Assembly: GCF_016658545.1 (NCBI RefSeq)
Contig: NZ_JACVZC010000025.1
Location: 1 to 59,268, forward strand
From: Pseudomonas sp. S37
GTDB taxonomy: Bacteria; Pseudomonadota; Gammaproteobacteria; Pseudomonadales; Pseudomonadaceae
Reading direction: 5' to 3'
Length of the DNA stretch: 59,268 nt
Below the pieces are notes generated by a model. That model had not been told where the DNA came from. It did no database searches and worked only from the letters and a program-made list of their open reading frames with translations. Below are positions 29,929 to 39,863 of this stretch, one piece after another. Positions within the stretch are counted from its first letter, which is position 1; each line of letters opens with the position of its first letter. A program made the position numbers and the translations under genes.

Positions 29929-31989
29929 TCACTTGGGCTCCGCAGGTGGCGGCAAGGTAAAGCCGGACACCGAACGGCGCATTTCGCTGGCCATGCGCGC
30001 CAGGTGGCGGATGCTGTCGGCGGTGGCGCCAGAGCCGGCGGAGGTTTGCGCGGTAATCTGCTGGATCACCGCCATGGTGTGGGAAATCTGCCCGGCCGAC
30101 GAGGTCTGCAACTGGGCGGCATCGGAAATGCTGTGGATAAGGTCGGCAAGGTTCTGCGATACGCCTTCGATCTCGGCCAGCGCCACCCCGGCATCCTGGG
30201 CCAGGCGGGCGCCGCGCACCACTTCGGCGGTGGTCTGCTCCATGGAGATCACCGCCTCGTTGGTATCGGCCTGAATGGTGCGCACCAGCGCCTCGATCTG
30301 GCGGGTGGCCGACGACGAGCGTTCGGCCAGGCGTTGCACCTCGTCGGCCACCACGGCAAAACCACGGCCGGCCTCACCGGCCAGTGAGGCCTGGATGGCT
30401 GCGTTGAGGGCAAGAATGTTGGTCTGGTCGGCAATGTCGTCGATCAGGCTGACGATGTCGCCGATTTCCTGGGACGACTCGCCCAGGCGCTTGATCCGCT
30501 TGGCGGTGTCCTGGATCTGCTCGCGAATGTTGTCCATGCCGTTGATGGTGTTGTGCACCACCTCGTTGCCCTTGTTGGCAATGGCCACCGAGCGCTCGGC
30601 CACCTTGGCCGACTCGTAGGCGTGCGCGGAAACCCGGTCGATCGACTCGACCATGTCGCCAACCGCCTCGGAGGCTTCGCTGATCTGCTCGGCCTGGTGC
30701 TCGGAGGCCTTGGCCAGCTGGCGTGCGGTGTTCTGCGTGTCCTGCACGGCAGCGGCAACCTGCACGGCGCTGTGGTTGATGGTGGCAACCAGGTCGCGCA
30801 GCTGGTCCACGGAATAGTTGATCGAGTCGGCAATGGCGCCGGTGAAGTCTTCGGTCACCGAGACAGTCACGGTCAGGTCGCCATCGGCCAGCTCTTCGAT
30901 TTCGTCAAGCAGGCGCATGATCGCCTGCTGGTTGCGTTCATTCTTTTCTGCCGTCTCGCGCAACTGGCGGTTGGTGGTGCGTACCATCACCAGGCCGATG
31001 AGAATGATCGAGGCCAGCGCCAGCAGGCCCAGGGCATAGCCACCCACGGTATCGAGGGTGCGCCCGCCCGCCAGGTTTTCGAAGCCGTTGGCCAGGTGCG
31101 AAGCCTCGTCGAGCAGGGTTTGCGACAGGCTGAAGATGTTGCCTGCCGCCTCGCGCACCCGGAACAGCTCCGGCGAGGTTTCGAGGATTTCATCCACCGA
31201 GCCGGCAACGAACTGGAACAGTTCGGCAATTTCCGCCAGCCGGGCACGGGCGTCGGCATCTGCAACGCGGGTTACCTGAATGGTCGCGTTGCCGTTGAGC
31301 ATGCCCTCCAGCACCTGGCCAAAGCGCCCGGCATCGCGGCCAAAGGCATCAGCTGCCTGGGCTGCCGTATCATCGCCGGCCAGCACGGTATTGACCGAGC
31401 CGAGGATGCGCTCGGCCAGCAAAAGCTGGCGCTGGGCCACCACCACCTGGTTCGCCGGAGCGCCGCTCTGCAGCAGGATCTCGACGACCTTTTCGTACTC
31501 CACCTGTAACTGCGGCACGGTCTCGGCCAGGGTCGCCGCCACCTGGTGCAGCGACAACACGGTTTGCTCGCTGGCCAGGATGGTGTCGGTGTTCTTGCGC
31601 AGGTTTTCCCAGTCGCGGCGTACCGCTTCCATCTCGTCACGCACCGAAGCCGGTGCTGGCGGCAGGCCGGTGGACTTGTCGCCCTGGCGCAGGTAGCCCC
31701 AGCGCCGCTCGAAATCGTTGCGTGCATCCGATAGCAGCTTGAATGCCAGGGCTTTGCCGGTGGCCGCCTCGGTGGCGTTCTTGGCAATGCGCTGCGACAG
31801 CACGCGCAGCTCGCCGGCATGGCCGATGTACTGCTTGTCGTAGTTGGACTGGGTATTGAGGTAGGCGAAGTTGGCGAACAGCAGGATGATCGACAGGATC
31901 AGGATCAGGAACAGCACGGTGATCTGCGCGATGCTGCGGGTACGTGGGGTCACGGTGGTGGCTGTGACGGGGGTGGCAGGCTTGTTCAC
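29929..31989 (-). CDS. pilJ: PilJ methyl-accepting chemoreceptor
   Basis: A 686-residue transmembrane receptor: first membrane segment about residues 24-46 ([20 protein letters not shown]), a periplasmic PilJ-type helical region, a second membrane segment around 318-340, a HAMP region and a cytoplasmic signalling hairpin with ...[20 protein letters not shown] and [19 protein letters not shown]. It senses type IV pilus or surface signals and feeds the Chp kinase. GTG start with AGGA upstream. No pilK methyltransferase gene follows; only 40 bp separate it from chpA. Confidence 0.95.
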   Translation of the reverse strand: MNKPATPVTATTVTPRTRSIAQITVLFLILILSIILLFANFAYLNTQSNYDKQYIGHAGELRVLSQRIAKNATEAATGKALAFKLLSDARNDFERRWGYLRQGDKSTGLPPAPASVRDEMEAVRRDWENLRKNTDTILASEQTVLSLHQVAATLAETVPQLQVEYEKVVEILLQSGAPANQVVVAQRQLLLAERILGSVNTVLAGDDTAAQAADAFGRDAGRFGQVLEGMLNGNATIQVTRVADADARARLAEIAELFQFVAGSVDEILETSPELFRVREAAGNIFSLSQTLLDEASHLANGFENLAGGRTLDTVGGYALGLLALASIILIGLVMVRTTNRQLRETAEKNERNQQAIMRLLDEIEELADGDLTVTVSVTEDFTGAIADSINYSVDQLRDLVATINHSAVQVAAAVQDTQNTARQLAKASEHQAEQISEASEAVGDMVESIDRVSAHAYESAKVAERSVAIANKGNEVVHNTINGMDNIREQIQDTAKRIKRLGESSQEIGDIVSLIDDIADQTNILALNAAIQASLAGEAGRGFAVVADEVQRLAERSSSATRQIEALVRTIQADTNEAVISMEQTTAEVVRGARLAQDAGVALAEIEGVSQNLADLIHSISDAAQLQTSSAGQISHTMAVIQQITAQTSAGSGATADSIRHLARMASEMRRSVSGFTLPPPAEPK

Positions 31990-32000
31990 GTTCGCAGGTC

Positions 32001-32555
32001 CTATAACGCCACATCGAGAAAGCCCGGCGCCTGGGCCAGGGCGAAGGGGCTGAAGATTGCCCAGTTGCGTTCACGCGGGAAGTGCCCCTGCACAAAGCGG
32101 GCAGCGGCGCGGATCAGTGGCTGCGGCGGCGACAGTTGCAGGCTGTCGAGGGCAAAGTGCTGCAGGCCAAGCACCTCGTCCACCAGCAGGCCGACGAACA
32201 GGTCTTCATGGTCCAGCACCAGCACCCGGCGCTGCTTGCCCGGGGCAACGTGGCCCAGGCCAAAGAAGCTGCTCAGGTCCATTACCGGCAACAGCCGGCC
32301 ACGCAGGTTGGCTACCCCGCAGACCCACGGCTGCACACCGGGGACGCGGCTGCTGCGCGGTTCGCGCAGCACCTCGGCCACTTCGCCCATGGGCGCGACG
32401 AACCACTGCCCGGCAATGCGAAAGCCGATGCCGCTCCATTCCTGCAGGCGGTTGTCCTGCGGCGGCTGGTCGGCGACCAGCAAACGGCAGCGCCGGTCAA
32501 TGTCCAGCAACAGCTCGAAGGCGGTCAGCGACGCGCCCTGCGGGCGGGTGGTCAA
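32001..32555 (-). CDS. pilI: PilI, CheW-like adaptor
   Basis: The 184-residue protein has the CheW fold pattern ([51 protein letters not shown]). It joins PilJ to ChpA. It starts with TTG overlapping the pilH stop as TTGA, indicating coupled translation, and ends 12 bp before pilJ. Confidence 0.94.
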   Translation of the reverse strand: MTTRPQGASLTAFELLLDIDRRCRLLVADQPPQDNRLQEWSGIGFRIAGQWFVAPMGEVAEVLREPRSSRVPGVQPWVCGVANLRGRLLPVMDLSSFFGLGHVAPGKQRRVLVLDHEDLFVGLLVDEVLGLQHFALDSLQLSPPQPLIRAAARFVQGHFPRERNWAIFSPFALAQAPGFLDVAL

Positions 32556-32917
32556 GCCCCCAGCACTTCTTTGAGCTTGGCAATCAGCGCGTCTTCTTCC
32601 ACCGGTTTGGTGAGGAAGTCACGGGCGCCCTGGCGCGTGGCCCAGATACGGTCGGTTTCCTGGTCCTTGGTGGTCACCACGATCACCGGGATGGCGCTGG
32701 TTTCCGGGTCCTTGCTGAGCTGGCGGGTGGCCTGGAAGCCGTTCATGCCGGGCATGACGATGTCCATCAGCACGGCATCGGGCTTGTCCTGCCGGGCCAG
32801 GGCCACGCCGTCGGCACCGTTGCTGGCCTTGAGCACCTGGTAGCCGTGCTTTTCCAGCCATTCGGTCAAGCGGTACATCTCTGTCGGCGAGTCGTCGACA
32901 ATCAGAACTCGGGCCAT
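32552..32917 (-). CDS. pilH: PilH single-domain response regulator
   Basis: A 121-residue CheY-like receiver: acidic pair Asp8/Asp9 (LIVDDSPTEMYRL), phospho-acceptor Asp52 (AVLMDIVMPGMNG), Thr in VVTTKDQ and the conserved Lys in LTKPVEED. In type IV pilus systems PilH opposes or tunes PilG output. It lies 47 bp after pilG. Confidence 0.95.
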   Translation of the reverse strand: MARVLIVDDSPTEMYRLTEWLEKHGYQVLKASNGADGVALARQDKPDAVLMDIVMPGMNGFQATRQLSKDPETSAIPVIVVTTKDQETDRIWATRQGARDFLTKPVEEDALIAKLKEVLGA

Positions 32918-32964
32918 GCTGGTTCCCCATCAGGAAAGAAAGACCGCGCCATGGCGGGGCGCGG

Positions 32965-33366
32965 TCAGGGTGCGTGTTGTTGAGGTGCGGCAAAGCCGGG
33001 CACATGGGCGCGGATCGCGTCGAGCAGTTCTTCCTTGCTGAACGGTTTGGTCAGGAACTGATCGGAACCCACCACCCGGCCACGGGCCTTGTCGAACAGG
33101 CCGTCGCGCGACGACAGCAGGATCACCGGGGTGTCCTTGAAGGCGCTGTTGTGCTTGATGATTGCGCAGGTCTGGTAGCCGTCCAGGCGCGGCATCAGCA
33201 CATCGACGAAGATGATGCCGGGCTGGTGATCGACGATCTTGGCCAGGGCATCGAAGCCATCGCTGGCGGTGATGACCTCGCAGCCTGCTTCACCGAGCAA
33301 CATCTGCGCGGTGCGGCGGATCGTGCGCGAATCGTCGATCACCATCACCTTCAGGGGTTGTTCCAT
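32965..33366 (-). CDS. pilG: PilG single-domain response regulator
   Basis: A 133-residue CheY-like protein that opens the Pil-Chp operon: MEQPLKVMVIDDSRTIRRTA, phospho-acceptor Asp55 in IIFVDVLMPRLDGYQ, LLSSRDG and LTKPFSKEEL. PilG promotes pilus extension in P. aeruginosa. ATG at 33366 is preferred to the overlapping GTG at 33369. It is divergent from gshB, the same arrangement as in P. aeruginosa. Confidence 0.95.
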   Translation of the reverse strand: MEQPLKVMVIDDSRTIRRTAQMLLGEAGCEVITASDGFDALAKIVDHQPGIIFVDVLMPRLDGYQTCAIIKHNSAFKDTPVILLSSRDGLFDKARGRVVGSDQFLTKPFSKEELLDAIRAHVPGFAAPQQHAP

Positions 33367-33403
33367 CACTTGGGCTACCGTCGCTGTTTTTGCCGAAATC
33401 GTA

Positions 33404-33507
33404 GGGCCGCTGCGCGCCCCGATCGCGACACAAGGCCGCTCCTACAAGGGAACGCAAACTCCTGTAGGAGCGGCCTTGTGTCGCGATCGGGCTGCGCAGC
33501 AGCCCCA
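33404..33507. repeat. Inverted repeat of the GTAGGAGCGGCCTTGTG family
   Basis: GGGCCGCTGCGCGCCCCGAT...CCGCTCCTACA on the left, TGTAGGAGCGGCCTTGTGTC...GGGCTGCGCAGCAGCCC on the right. It lies between divergent pilG and gshB. Confidence 0.88.
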
Positions 33508-33663
33508 AAGGCCTGTTGTACAGCACTATGACTGGCATTTTTAGCACACTCCGGGTGGCCGTTCCATCTGCGCCGCCCCTTGACCGGCGGCGTTCGCGGC
33601 GCCACCCTGAGCCACTTTTCTTTCGAGCCATCGCGGCCACGTGCCGCCAAGAGGAACCACCCC

Positions 33664-34617
33664 ATGAGCGTTCGCCTCGGCATTGTCATGGACCCCATCG
33701 CGTCCATCTCCTACAAGAAGGACAGTTCGCTGGCCATGCTGCTGGCCGCCCAGGCACGCGGCTGGAGCCTGTTCTACATGGAACAGCACGACCTGTATCA
33801 AGGCGAAGGCAAGGCCCGTGCGCGCATGCGCCCGCTGAAAGTGTTCGCCGACCCGGCCCGCTGGTTCGAGCTGGGCGAGGAACAGGACAGCACCCTGGCA
33901 GAGCTGGATGTGATCCTGATGCGCAAGGACCCGCCGTTCGACATGGAGTTCGTCTACAGCACCTACCTGCTGGAGCAAGCCGAGAACGATGGCGTGCTGG
34001 TGGTCAACCGCCCGCAAAGCCTGCGTGACTGCAACGAAAAGCTGTTTGCCACGCTGTTCCCGCAGTGCACGCCACCCACGCTGGTCAGCCGCCGCCCGGA
34101 CATCATCCGCGAGTTCGCGGCCAAACATGGCGATGTGATCCTCAAGCCACTGGATGGCATGGGCGGCACGTCGATCTTCCGCCACCGGGTGGGCGACCCC
34201 AACCTGTCGGTGATCCTCGAAACCCTGACCGCACTGGGTGCCCAGCAGATCATGGCGCAGGCCTACCTGCCGGCGATCAAGGACGGCGACAAGCGCATCC
34301 TGATGATCGACGGCGAGCCGGTCGACTACTGCCTGGCGCGCATCCCGGCCAGCGGCGAGACCCGTGGCAACCTGGCCGCCGGTGGCCGTGGCGAAGCCCG
34401 CCCATTAAGCGAGCGTGACCGCTGGATCGCGGCTCAGGTCGGCCCGACCCTGCGCGAGAAGGGCCTGCTGTTCGTTGGCCTGGACGTGATCGGCGACTAC
34501 CTCACCGAAATCAACGTCACCAGCCCTACCTGCATTCGCGAAATCGACAACGCCTACAACACCGATATCGGTGGCAAACTGATGGACGCCATTGATCGCC
34601 AGCTGAAGGCGCGCTGA
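33664..34617 (+). CDS. gshB: Glutathione synthetase
   Basis: GshB joins gamma-glutamylcysteine and glycine with ATP to make glutathione. The 317-residue protein begins VRLGIVMDPIASISYKKDSS, has the ATP-grasp core VILKPLDGMGGTSIFR, EPVDYCLARIP and the C-terminal EINVTSPTCIREI. The start at 33664 lies in a good context (AAGAGGAACC upstream). Next comes the tonB3-like gene in the same direction. Confidence 0.97.
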   Translation: MSVRLGIVMDPIASISYKKDSSLAMLLAAQARGWSLFYMEQHDLYQGEGKARARMRPLKVFADPARWFELGEEQDSTLAELDVILMRKDPPFDMEFVYSTYLLEQAENDGVLVVNRPQSLRDCNEKLFATLFPQCTPPTLVSRRPDIIREFAAKHGDVILKPLDGMGGTSIFRHRVGDPNLSVILETLTALGAQQIMAQAYLPAIKDGDKRILMIDGEPVDYCLARIPASGETRGNLAAGGRGEARPLSERDRWIAAQVGPTLREKGLLFVGLDVIGDYLTEINVTSPTCIREIDNAYNTDIGGKLMDAIDRQLKAR

Positions 34618-34708
34618 CCGTCGACGCGCGGCGTAAACCCAGAGTGGGGTATGATGCGGGTCCTTTGACACTGACCCGCTGCCCCGCCCTGCGGTTGCTG
34701 GATACCTG

Positions 34709-35614
34709 ATGACGCTGCCCGCTGACATCCCCGCCGACCTGCTGCCGCCCCGTGTTCGCCCGGTGGACCGGCTCGGCTTTACCCTGTGCCTGGCTGCCCT
34801 GGTGCACCTGGCGCTGATCCTTGGCGTCGGCTTCACCGTGGTCAAACCGGCCGAAATCCGCCATACCATGGACATCACCCTGGCCACCTTCAAAAGCGAA
34901 AAACCGCCGCAGAAGGCGGATTTCCAGGCCCAGGACAACCAGCAAGGCAGCGGCACCCTGGACAAGAAGGCGGTGCCCAAGACCACCGAACTGGCGCCGT
35001 TCCAGGACAGCAAGATCAACAAGATCACCCCGCCGCCTGCGGCCAGGCCCGAGGTGGTGCCGCCGCCAACCCCGCAGAAGTCGGCGGTAGTGACCACTGC
35101 ACCGAAGGCGCAGAAGGTCGAGCCCAAGCCCAAGGAAAGCAAGGCGCAGCCCAAGCCGGCCGCGCCTGCGCCGGACTTCGACAGCTCGCAGCTGTCCAGC
35201 CAGATCGCCAGCCTGGAGGCGGAGCTGTCCAACGAGCAGCAGCTGTACGCCAAGCGCCCGCGCATCCACCGCCTGAACGCCGCTTCGACCATGCGCGACA
35301 AGGGCGCCTGGTACAAGGAAGAGTGGCGCAAGAAGGTAGAGCGGGTGGGCAACCTGAATTACCCCGACGAAGCGCGCCGGCAGCAGATCTACGGCAACTT
35401 GCGCATGATGGTGTCGATCAACCGCGATGGTTCGCTGTATGAAGTGCTGGTGCTGGAGTCGTCCGGGCAAGCGGTGCTGGACCAGGCGGCGCAACGCATC
35501 GTGCGGCTGGCGGCGCCGTTTGCGCCGTTTACCGGCGACCTGGCCGAGTTCGACAGGCTGGAGATCATCCGCACCTGGCGCTTTGCCCGTGGGGACCGTT
35601 TGTCCAGTAACTGA
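34709..35614 (+). CDS. tonB3: TonB-family energy transducer, TonB3-like
   Basis: A 301-residue protein: cytoplasmic N-terminus, one membrane helix (about 23-44, GFTLCLAALVHLALILGVGF), a Pro/Lys-rich periplasmic spacer (about 85-165) and a C-terminal TonB domain (YPDEARRQQIYGNLRMMVSI, IVRLAAPFAPF). By position between gshB and yqgE it matches tonB3 of P. aeruginosa, linked to twitching motility rather than iron uptake. No exbB/exbD is adjacent. Confidence 0.88.
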   Translation: MTLPADIPADLLPPRVRPVDRLGFTLCLAALVHLALILGVGFTVVKPAEIRHTMDITLATFKSEKPPQKADFQAQDNQQGSGTLDKKAVPKTTELAPFQDSKINKITPPPAARPEVVPPPTPQKSAVVTTAPKAQKVEPKPKESKAQPKPAAPAPDFDSSQLSSQIASLEAELSNEQQLYAKRPRIHRLNAASTMRDKGAWYKEEWRKKVERVGNLNYPDEARRQQIYGNLRMMVSINRDGSLYEVLVLESSGQAVLDQAAQRIVRLAAPFAPFTGDLAEFDRLEIIRTWRFARGDRLSSN

Positions 35615-35632
35615 TCTTCTGCAGCAATCAGC

Positions 35633-35725
35633 TCCTGTGGGAGCGGGTTTACCCGCGAAAGCGTCCGACCAAGCAACATCATTGCCTGATCTGGCGCATT
35701 CGCGGGTGAACCCGCTCCCACAGGG
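35633..35725. repeat. REP inverted pair
   Basis: Arms TGTGGGAGCGGGTTTACCCG and CGGGTGAACCCGCTCCCACA with a 40-bp centre, between the tonB3-like gene and yqgE. Confidence 0.9.
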
Positions 35726-35732
35726 ATCGCAC

Positions 35733-35755
35733 AAGCCTTCAAGCCTTCAAGCCTT
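35733..35755. repeat. Short 8-bp tandem repeat
   Basis: AAGCCTTC occurs twice and then AAGCCTT, directly after a REP arm. It is a simple sequence tract with no evident function. Confidence 0.6.
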
Positions 35756-35802
35756 GTTGTGCACCTTGTCAGCCTCGCCACCTGGCGCCACACTACTACC
35801 CC

Positions 35803-36372
35803 ATGAAAACCCTCACGCCGAGCTACCTCAAGCATCAGTTCCTGATTGCCATGCCGCACATGGCCGATCCGAACTTCGCCCAGACCCTCACGTACATCGT
35901 CGAGCACAACGCCCATGGCGCCATGGGCCTGGTGGTCAATCGGCCGCAGGAGCTGAACCTGGCCGACATCCTCGAGCAGTTGCGCCCGGACGAAACGCCG
36001 CCGGCCGACACCTTGCAGGTGCCGATCTACCAGGGTGGCCCGGTGCAGACCGACCGCGGCTTCGTGCTGCACAGCAGCGAGTGCAGCTTCCAGGCCAGCG
36101 TGGCGCTGGAAGGGCTGACGCTGACCACCTCGCAGGACATCCTGCTGGCCATCGCCGCCGGGGTAGGCCCGAAACAGAGCCTGATCACCCTTGGCTATGC
36201 CGGTTGGGAAGCCGGCCAGCTGGAAGCGGAGCTGGCCGACAACGCCTGGCTCAACTGCCCGTTCGACCCGGAAATCATCTTCGGCATGGCCAGCGACCTG
36301 CGCCTGGAGGCCGCCGCCGCCAGCCTGGGCATCAACCTGCACTTGCTGACCAGCCAGGCGGGCCACGCCTGA
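35803..36372 (+). CDS. yqgE: YqgE/AlgH family protein (DUF179)
   Basis: The 189-residue protein shows the DUF179 pattern: YLKHQFLIAMPHMADPNFAQT, NAHGAMGLVVNRP, YQGGPVQTDRGFVLH and LGYAGWEAGQLE. Its molecular role is not established; AlgH was first linked to alginate regulation. It overlaps ruvX by one base (ATGA type), the usual pairing. Confidence 0.95.
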   Translation: MKTLTPSYLKHQFLIAMPHMADPNFAQTLTYIVEHNAHGAMGLVVNRPQELNLADILEQLRPDETPPADTLQVPIYQGGPVQTDRGFVLHSSECSFQASVALEGLTLTTSQDILLAIAAGVGPKQSLITLGYAGWEAGQLEAELADNAWLNCPFDPEIIFGMASDLRLEAAAASLGINLHLLTSQAGHA

Positions 36373-36797
36373 TGTCAGAGCTACGCTTACTGCTGGGCTT
36401 CGACTACGGCAGCAAACAGATCGGCGTGGCCGTCGGCCAGGTAATCACCGGCCAGGCCCGCGAACTGTGCACGCTCAAGGCACAGAACGGCGTACCGGAC
36501 TGGGCCCAGGTAGAAAAGCTGATTGCCGAATGGAAGCCCGACGCCATCGTCGTCGGCCTGCCGCTGAACATGGACGGCACGCCCAGCGAAATGAGCGCCC
36601 GCGCCGAAAAGTTCGCCCGCCGCCTGAACGGCCGCTTCAACCTGCCCGTGCACACCCACGATGAGCGCCTGACCACCTTCGAGGCCAAAGGCGAGCGCAT
36701 GGCCCGTGGTGGCCAGCGTGGCAGCTATCGCGACAACCCGGTCGATGCCATTGCCGCCGCCCTGCTGCTGCAAGGCTGGCTGGAGGCCAATACCTGA
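36372..36797 (+). CDS. ruvX: Holliday junction resolvase-like RNase H-fold protein (YqgF)
   Basis: A 141-residue RNase H-fold protein with the acidic site [14 protein letters not shown] (Asp11), [15 protein letters not shown] and the DERLTT motif. YqgF is implicated in 16S rRNA 5' end maturation and was proposed as an alternative junction resolvase. Start overlaps the yqgE stop. Confidence 0.95.
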   Translation: MSELRLLLGFDYGSKQIGVAVGQVITGQARELCTLKAQNGVPDWAQVEKLIAEWKPDAIVVGLPLNMDGTPSEMSARAEKFARRLNGRFNLPVHTHDERLTTFEAKGERMARGGQRGSYRDNPVDAIAAALLLQGWLEANT

Positions 36798-36846
36798 TCA
36801 TCTTTGCTGCCGGCCACGCCCGGCGCACCCTTCCGAGGAGCCCGCA

Positions 36847-37365
36847 ATGAGCCTACCCAATCCCGCCGAGCTGGTCCGGCAGATGGCTGTCGACCTTCGT
36901 GCCCACCTGGCCCGCCGCAACATCAGCGAACCACGTTACATCGGTATCCGCACGGGCGGTGTCTGGGTTGCCCAGGCCCTGCAGGAGGCCATGGGCGACA
37001 CCAGCGCCATGGGCACCCTGGACGTTTCGTTCTACCGCGACGACTTCAGCCAGAACGGCCTGCACCCGCAGGTACGCCCCTCCGAGCTGCCGTTCGAGGT
37101 CGAAGGCCAGCACCTGGTGCTGGTAGATGACGTACTGATGAGCGGCCGCACCATCCGCGCGGCGCTCAACGAACTGTTCGATTACGGCCGCCCGGCCAGC
37201 GTCACCCTGGTCTGCCTGCTGGACCTGGATGCCGGCGAACTGCCGATCCGCCCGAATGTGCTTGGCGCCACCCTGTCGCTGGCAGCCCATGAACGGGTAA
37301 AATTGACCGGACCCGCACCGCTCGCCCTCGAGCGCCAGGACCTCGCCTCCGCTTCCGCCCTTTAA
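36847..37365 (+). CDS. pyrR: PyrR bifunctional protein (pyrimidine regulator / uracil phosphoribosyltransferase)
   Basis: The 172-residue protein has the phosphoribosyltransferase fold with [10 protein letters not shown] and the PRPP loop [18 protein letters not shown]. In Gram-positives PyrR binds pyr mRNA; in Pseudomonas it precedes pyrBC' and its regulatory role is less clear. It lies 12 bp before pyrB, clearly one operon. Confidence 0.94.
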   Translation: MSLPNPAELVRQMAVDLRAHLARRNISEPRYIGIRTGGVWVAQALQEAMGDTSAMGTLDVSFYRDDFSQNGLHPQVRPSELPFEVEGQHLVLVDDVLMSGRTIRAALNELFDYGRPASVTLVCLLDLDAGELPIRPNVLGATLSLAAHERVKLTGPAPLALERQDLASASAL

Positions 37366-37377
37366 GAGTCCCCCGCG

Positions 37378-38382
37378 ATGACGCCAATCGACGCCAAGCG
37401 CCCGCTGCAGCTCAATGATCAGGGCCAGCTGCGCCACTTCCTCTCGCTCGACGGTTTGCCCCGCGAACTGCTCACCGAGATCCTCGACACCGCCGACTCG
37501 TTCCTGGAAGTCGGCGCCCGGGCCGTGAAAAAAGTCCCGCTGCTGCGCGGCAAGACCGTGTGCAACGTGTTTTTCGAGAACTCGACCCGTACCCGTACCA
37601 CCTTCGAGCTGGCGGCCCAGCGCCTGTCGGCCGACGTGATCAGCCTGAACGTGTCGACCTCCTCGACCAGCAAGGGCGAAACCCTGTTCGACACACTGCG
37701 CAACCTCGAAGCCATGGCCGCCGACATGTTCGTCGTGCGCCATTCCGACTCGGGCGCAGCGCACTTCATTGCCGAGCACGTGTGCCCGGACGTTGCCGTA
37801 ATCAACGGCGGTGATGGCCGCCACGCTCACCCGACCCAGGGCATGCTCGACATGCTTACTATCCGCCGCCACAAGGGCAGCTTCGAGAACCTGTCGGTGG
37901 CCATCGTCGGCGACATCCTGCACTCACGCGTGGCTCGCTCCGACATGCTCGCGCTGAAGGCGCTGGGTTGCCCGGACATTCGCGTGATCGGCCCGAAAAC
38001 CCTGATCCCGATCGGCATCGAGCAGTACGGAGTAAAGGTCTACACCGACCTCGCCGAAGGCCTGAAAGACGTCGACGTGGTGATCATGCTGCGCCTGCAG
38101 CGCGAGCGCATGGCGGGCGGCCTGCTGCCCAGCGAGGGCGAGTTCTACCGCCTGTTCGGCCTGACCACTGCGCGCCTGGCCGGGGCCAAGCCGGATGCCA
38201 TCGTCATGCACCCGGGCCCGATCAACCGTGGCGTGGAAATCGAGTCGGCAGTGGCCGACGGCAAGCACTCGGTGATCCTCAACCAGGTCACCTACGGCAT
38301 CGCCGTGCGCATGGCCGTGCTGTCCATGGCCATGAGCGGGCAGAACGCGCAACGTCAATTCGACCAGGAGAACGCCCAGTGA
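37378..38382 (+). CDS. pyrB: Aspartate carbamoyltransferase catalytic subunit
   Basis: PyrB makes carbamoyl-aspartate from carbamoyl phosphate and aspartate, the committed step of pyrimidine synthesis. The 334-residue protein has the carbamoyl-phosphate loop [11 protein letters not shown] (Ser69-Thr75), [10 protein letters not shown] and [11 protein letters not shown]. In Pseudomonas the holoenzyme is a dodecamer with the inactive PyrC' encoded just downstream, whose GTG start overlaps this stop. Confidence 0.97.
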   Translation: MTPIDAKRPLQLNDQGQLRHFLSLDGLPRELLTEILDTADSFLEVGARAVKKVPLLRGKTVCNVFFENSTRTRTTFELAAQRLSADVISLNVSTSSTSKGETLFDTLRNLEAMAADMFVVRHSDSGAAHFIAEHVCPDVAVINGGDGRHAHPTQGMLDMLTIRRHKGSFENLSVAIVGDILHSRVARSDMLALKALGCPDIRVIGPKTLIPIGIEQYGVKVYTDLAEGLKDVDVVIMLRLQRERMAGGLLPSEGEFYRLFGLTTARLAGAKPDAIVMHPGPINRGVEIESAVADGKHSVILNQVTYGIAVRMAVLSMAMSGQNAQRQFDQENAQ

Positions 38383-39650
38383 CCATCAGTATTCTCGGCG
38401 CCCGGGTCATCGACCCTAACAGCGGCCTGGACCAGGTCACCGACCTGCACCTGGACGGTGGCCGCATTGCCGCGATCGGCGCCGCCCCGGCCGGGTTCAG
38501 CGCCAGCCGCACGATCCAGGCTGACGGCCTGGTTGCCGCGCCTGGCCTGGTCGACCTTGGCGTATCCCTGCGCGAGCCGGGCTACAGCCGCAAGGGCAAT
38601 ATCGCCAGCGAAACCCGCGCCGCCGTGGCCGGTGGCGTCACCAGCCTGTGCTGCCCGCCGCAGACCAAGCCGGTGCTGGACACCTCGGCAGTGGCCGAAC
38701 TGATCCTTGACCGCGCCCGCGAGGCCGCCAACAGCAAGGTCTACCCGATCGGCGCCCTGACCAAGGGCCTGGAAGGCGAGCAGCTGGCTGAACTGGTGGC
38801 CCTGCGTGACACCGGTTGCGTGGCCTTCGGCAACGGCCTGAAGGAAATCCCCAACAACCGTACCCTGGCCCGCGCCCTGGAATACGCCGCCACCTTCGAC
38901 CTGACCGTGGTGTTCCACTCCCAGGACCGCGACCTGGCCCAGGGTGGCCTGGCCCACGAAGGCGCGATGGCCAGCTTCCTCGGCCTGCCGGGTATTCCGG
39001 AAAGTGCCGAGACCGTGGCCCTGGCGCGCAACCTGCTGCTGGTGGAGCAGTCCGGCGTACGTGCGCACTTCAGCCAGATCACCAGCGCCCGTGGCGCGCG
39101 GCTGATCGCCCAGGCCCAGGCCCTTGGCCTGCCGGTGACCGCTGACGTGGCGCTGTACCAGCTGATCCTCACCGACGAGTCACTGCGCGAGTTCTCCAGC
39201 CTGTACCACGTGCAGCCGCCGCTACGCACTGCCGCTGACCGTGACGGCCTGCGCGAGGCCGTGAAGTCGGGCGTGATCCAGGCGATTTCCAGCCACCACC
39301 AGCCGCACGAGCGCGACGCCAAGCTGGCCCCGTTCGGCGCTACCGAGCCGGGCATCAGCAGCGTCGAGTTGCTGCTGCCGCTGGCCATGACCCTGGTGCA
39401 GGACGGCCTGCTCGACCTGCCAACCTTGCTCGCCCGCCTGAGCAGCGGCCCGGCAGCAGCCCTGCGCCTGCCGGCCGGTGAGCTGAAGGTGGGTGGCGCG
39501 GCCGACCTGGTGCTGTTCGACCCGCAAGCCTCGACCGTTGCCGGTGAGCAATGGCTGTCGCGTGGCGAGAACTGCCCGTTCATCGGCCACTGCCTGCCGG
39601 GTGCGGTGCGTTATACCTTGGTCGATGGGCATGTTTGCCACGAGGCCTGA
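38379..39650 (+). CDS. pyrX: Inactive dihydroorotase homologue PyrC'
   Basis: A 423-residue dihydroorotase-like protein that supports assembly of the PyrB complex. The family's metal motif DxHxHLRxPG is replaced here by [10 protein letters not shown] at residues 59-68, so both zinc histidines are lost (Gly61, Ser63), which predicts no dihydroorotase activity. LREPG, the CCPPQT region and [12 protein letters not shown] near the C-terminus preserve the fold. GTG start, 4-bp overlap with pyrB. Confidence 0.95.
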   Translation: MTISILGARVIDPNSGLDQVTDLHLDGGRIAAIGAAPAGFSASRTIQADGLVAAPGLVDLGVSLREPGYSRKGNIASETRAAVAGGVTSLCCPPQTKPVLDTSAVAELILDRAREAANSKVYPIGALTKGLEGEQLAELVALRDTGCVAFGNGLKEIPNNRTLARALEYAATFDLTVVFHSQDRDLAQGGLAHEGAMASFLGLPGIPESAETVALARNLLLVEQSGVRAHFSQITSARGARLIAQAQALGLPVTADVALYQLILTDESLREFSSLYHVQPPLRTAADRDGLREAVKSGVIQAISSHHQPHERDAKLAPFGATEPGISSVELLLPLAMTLVQDGLLDLPTLLARLSSGPAAALRLPAGELKVGGAADLVLFDPQASTVAGEQWLSRGENCPFIGHCLPGAVRYTLVDGHVCHEA

Positions 39651-39658
39651 GTAAGACC

Positions 39659-39742
39659 ATTCGCGGGTGAGCCCGCTCCCACAGGTATTGCGCTGTCCAT
39701 GAAAACAGCGGAGTCCCTGTGGGAGCGGGTTCACCCGCGAAT
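39659..39742. repeat. REP inverted pair
   Basis: Arms ATTCGCGGGTGAGCCCGCTC and TGTGGGAGCGGGTTCACCCG, then CGAAT. It lies in the pyrC'-hslV gap. Confidence 0.9.
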
Positions 39743-39863
39743 GATCCAACACAGATCTACCTGCCAGGCTCTACCATTCATCCCCCACGGTTGAAATCCT
39801 TCCCCCCACCCCCATATGAGTCTGCATCAGGCACTTTCGCCCCGCTGCGTGGAGACTCTCCCC

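Noticed and set aside
24690..29960. Long open frames on the plus strand opposite chpA (up to about 880 codons)
   Set aside because: They are antisense shadows caused by the high third-position GC of chpA; their products are His/Gln/Arg-rich, lack domains and have no ribosome sites.
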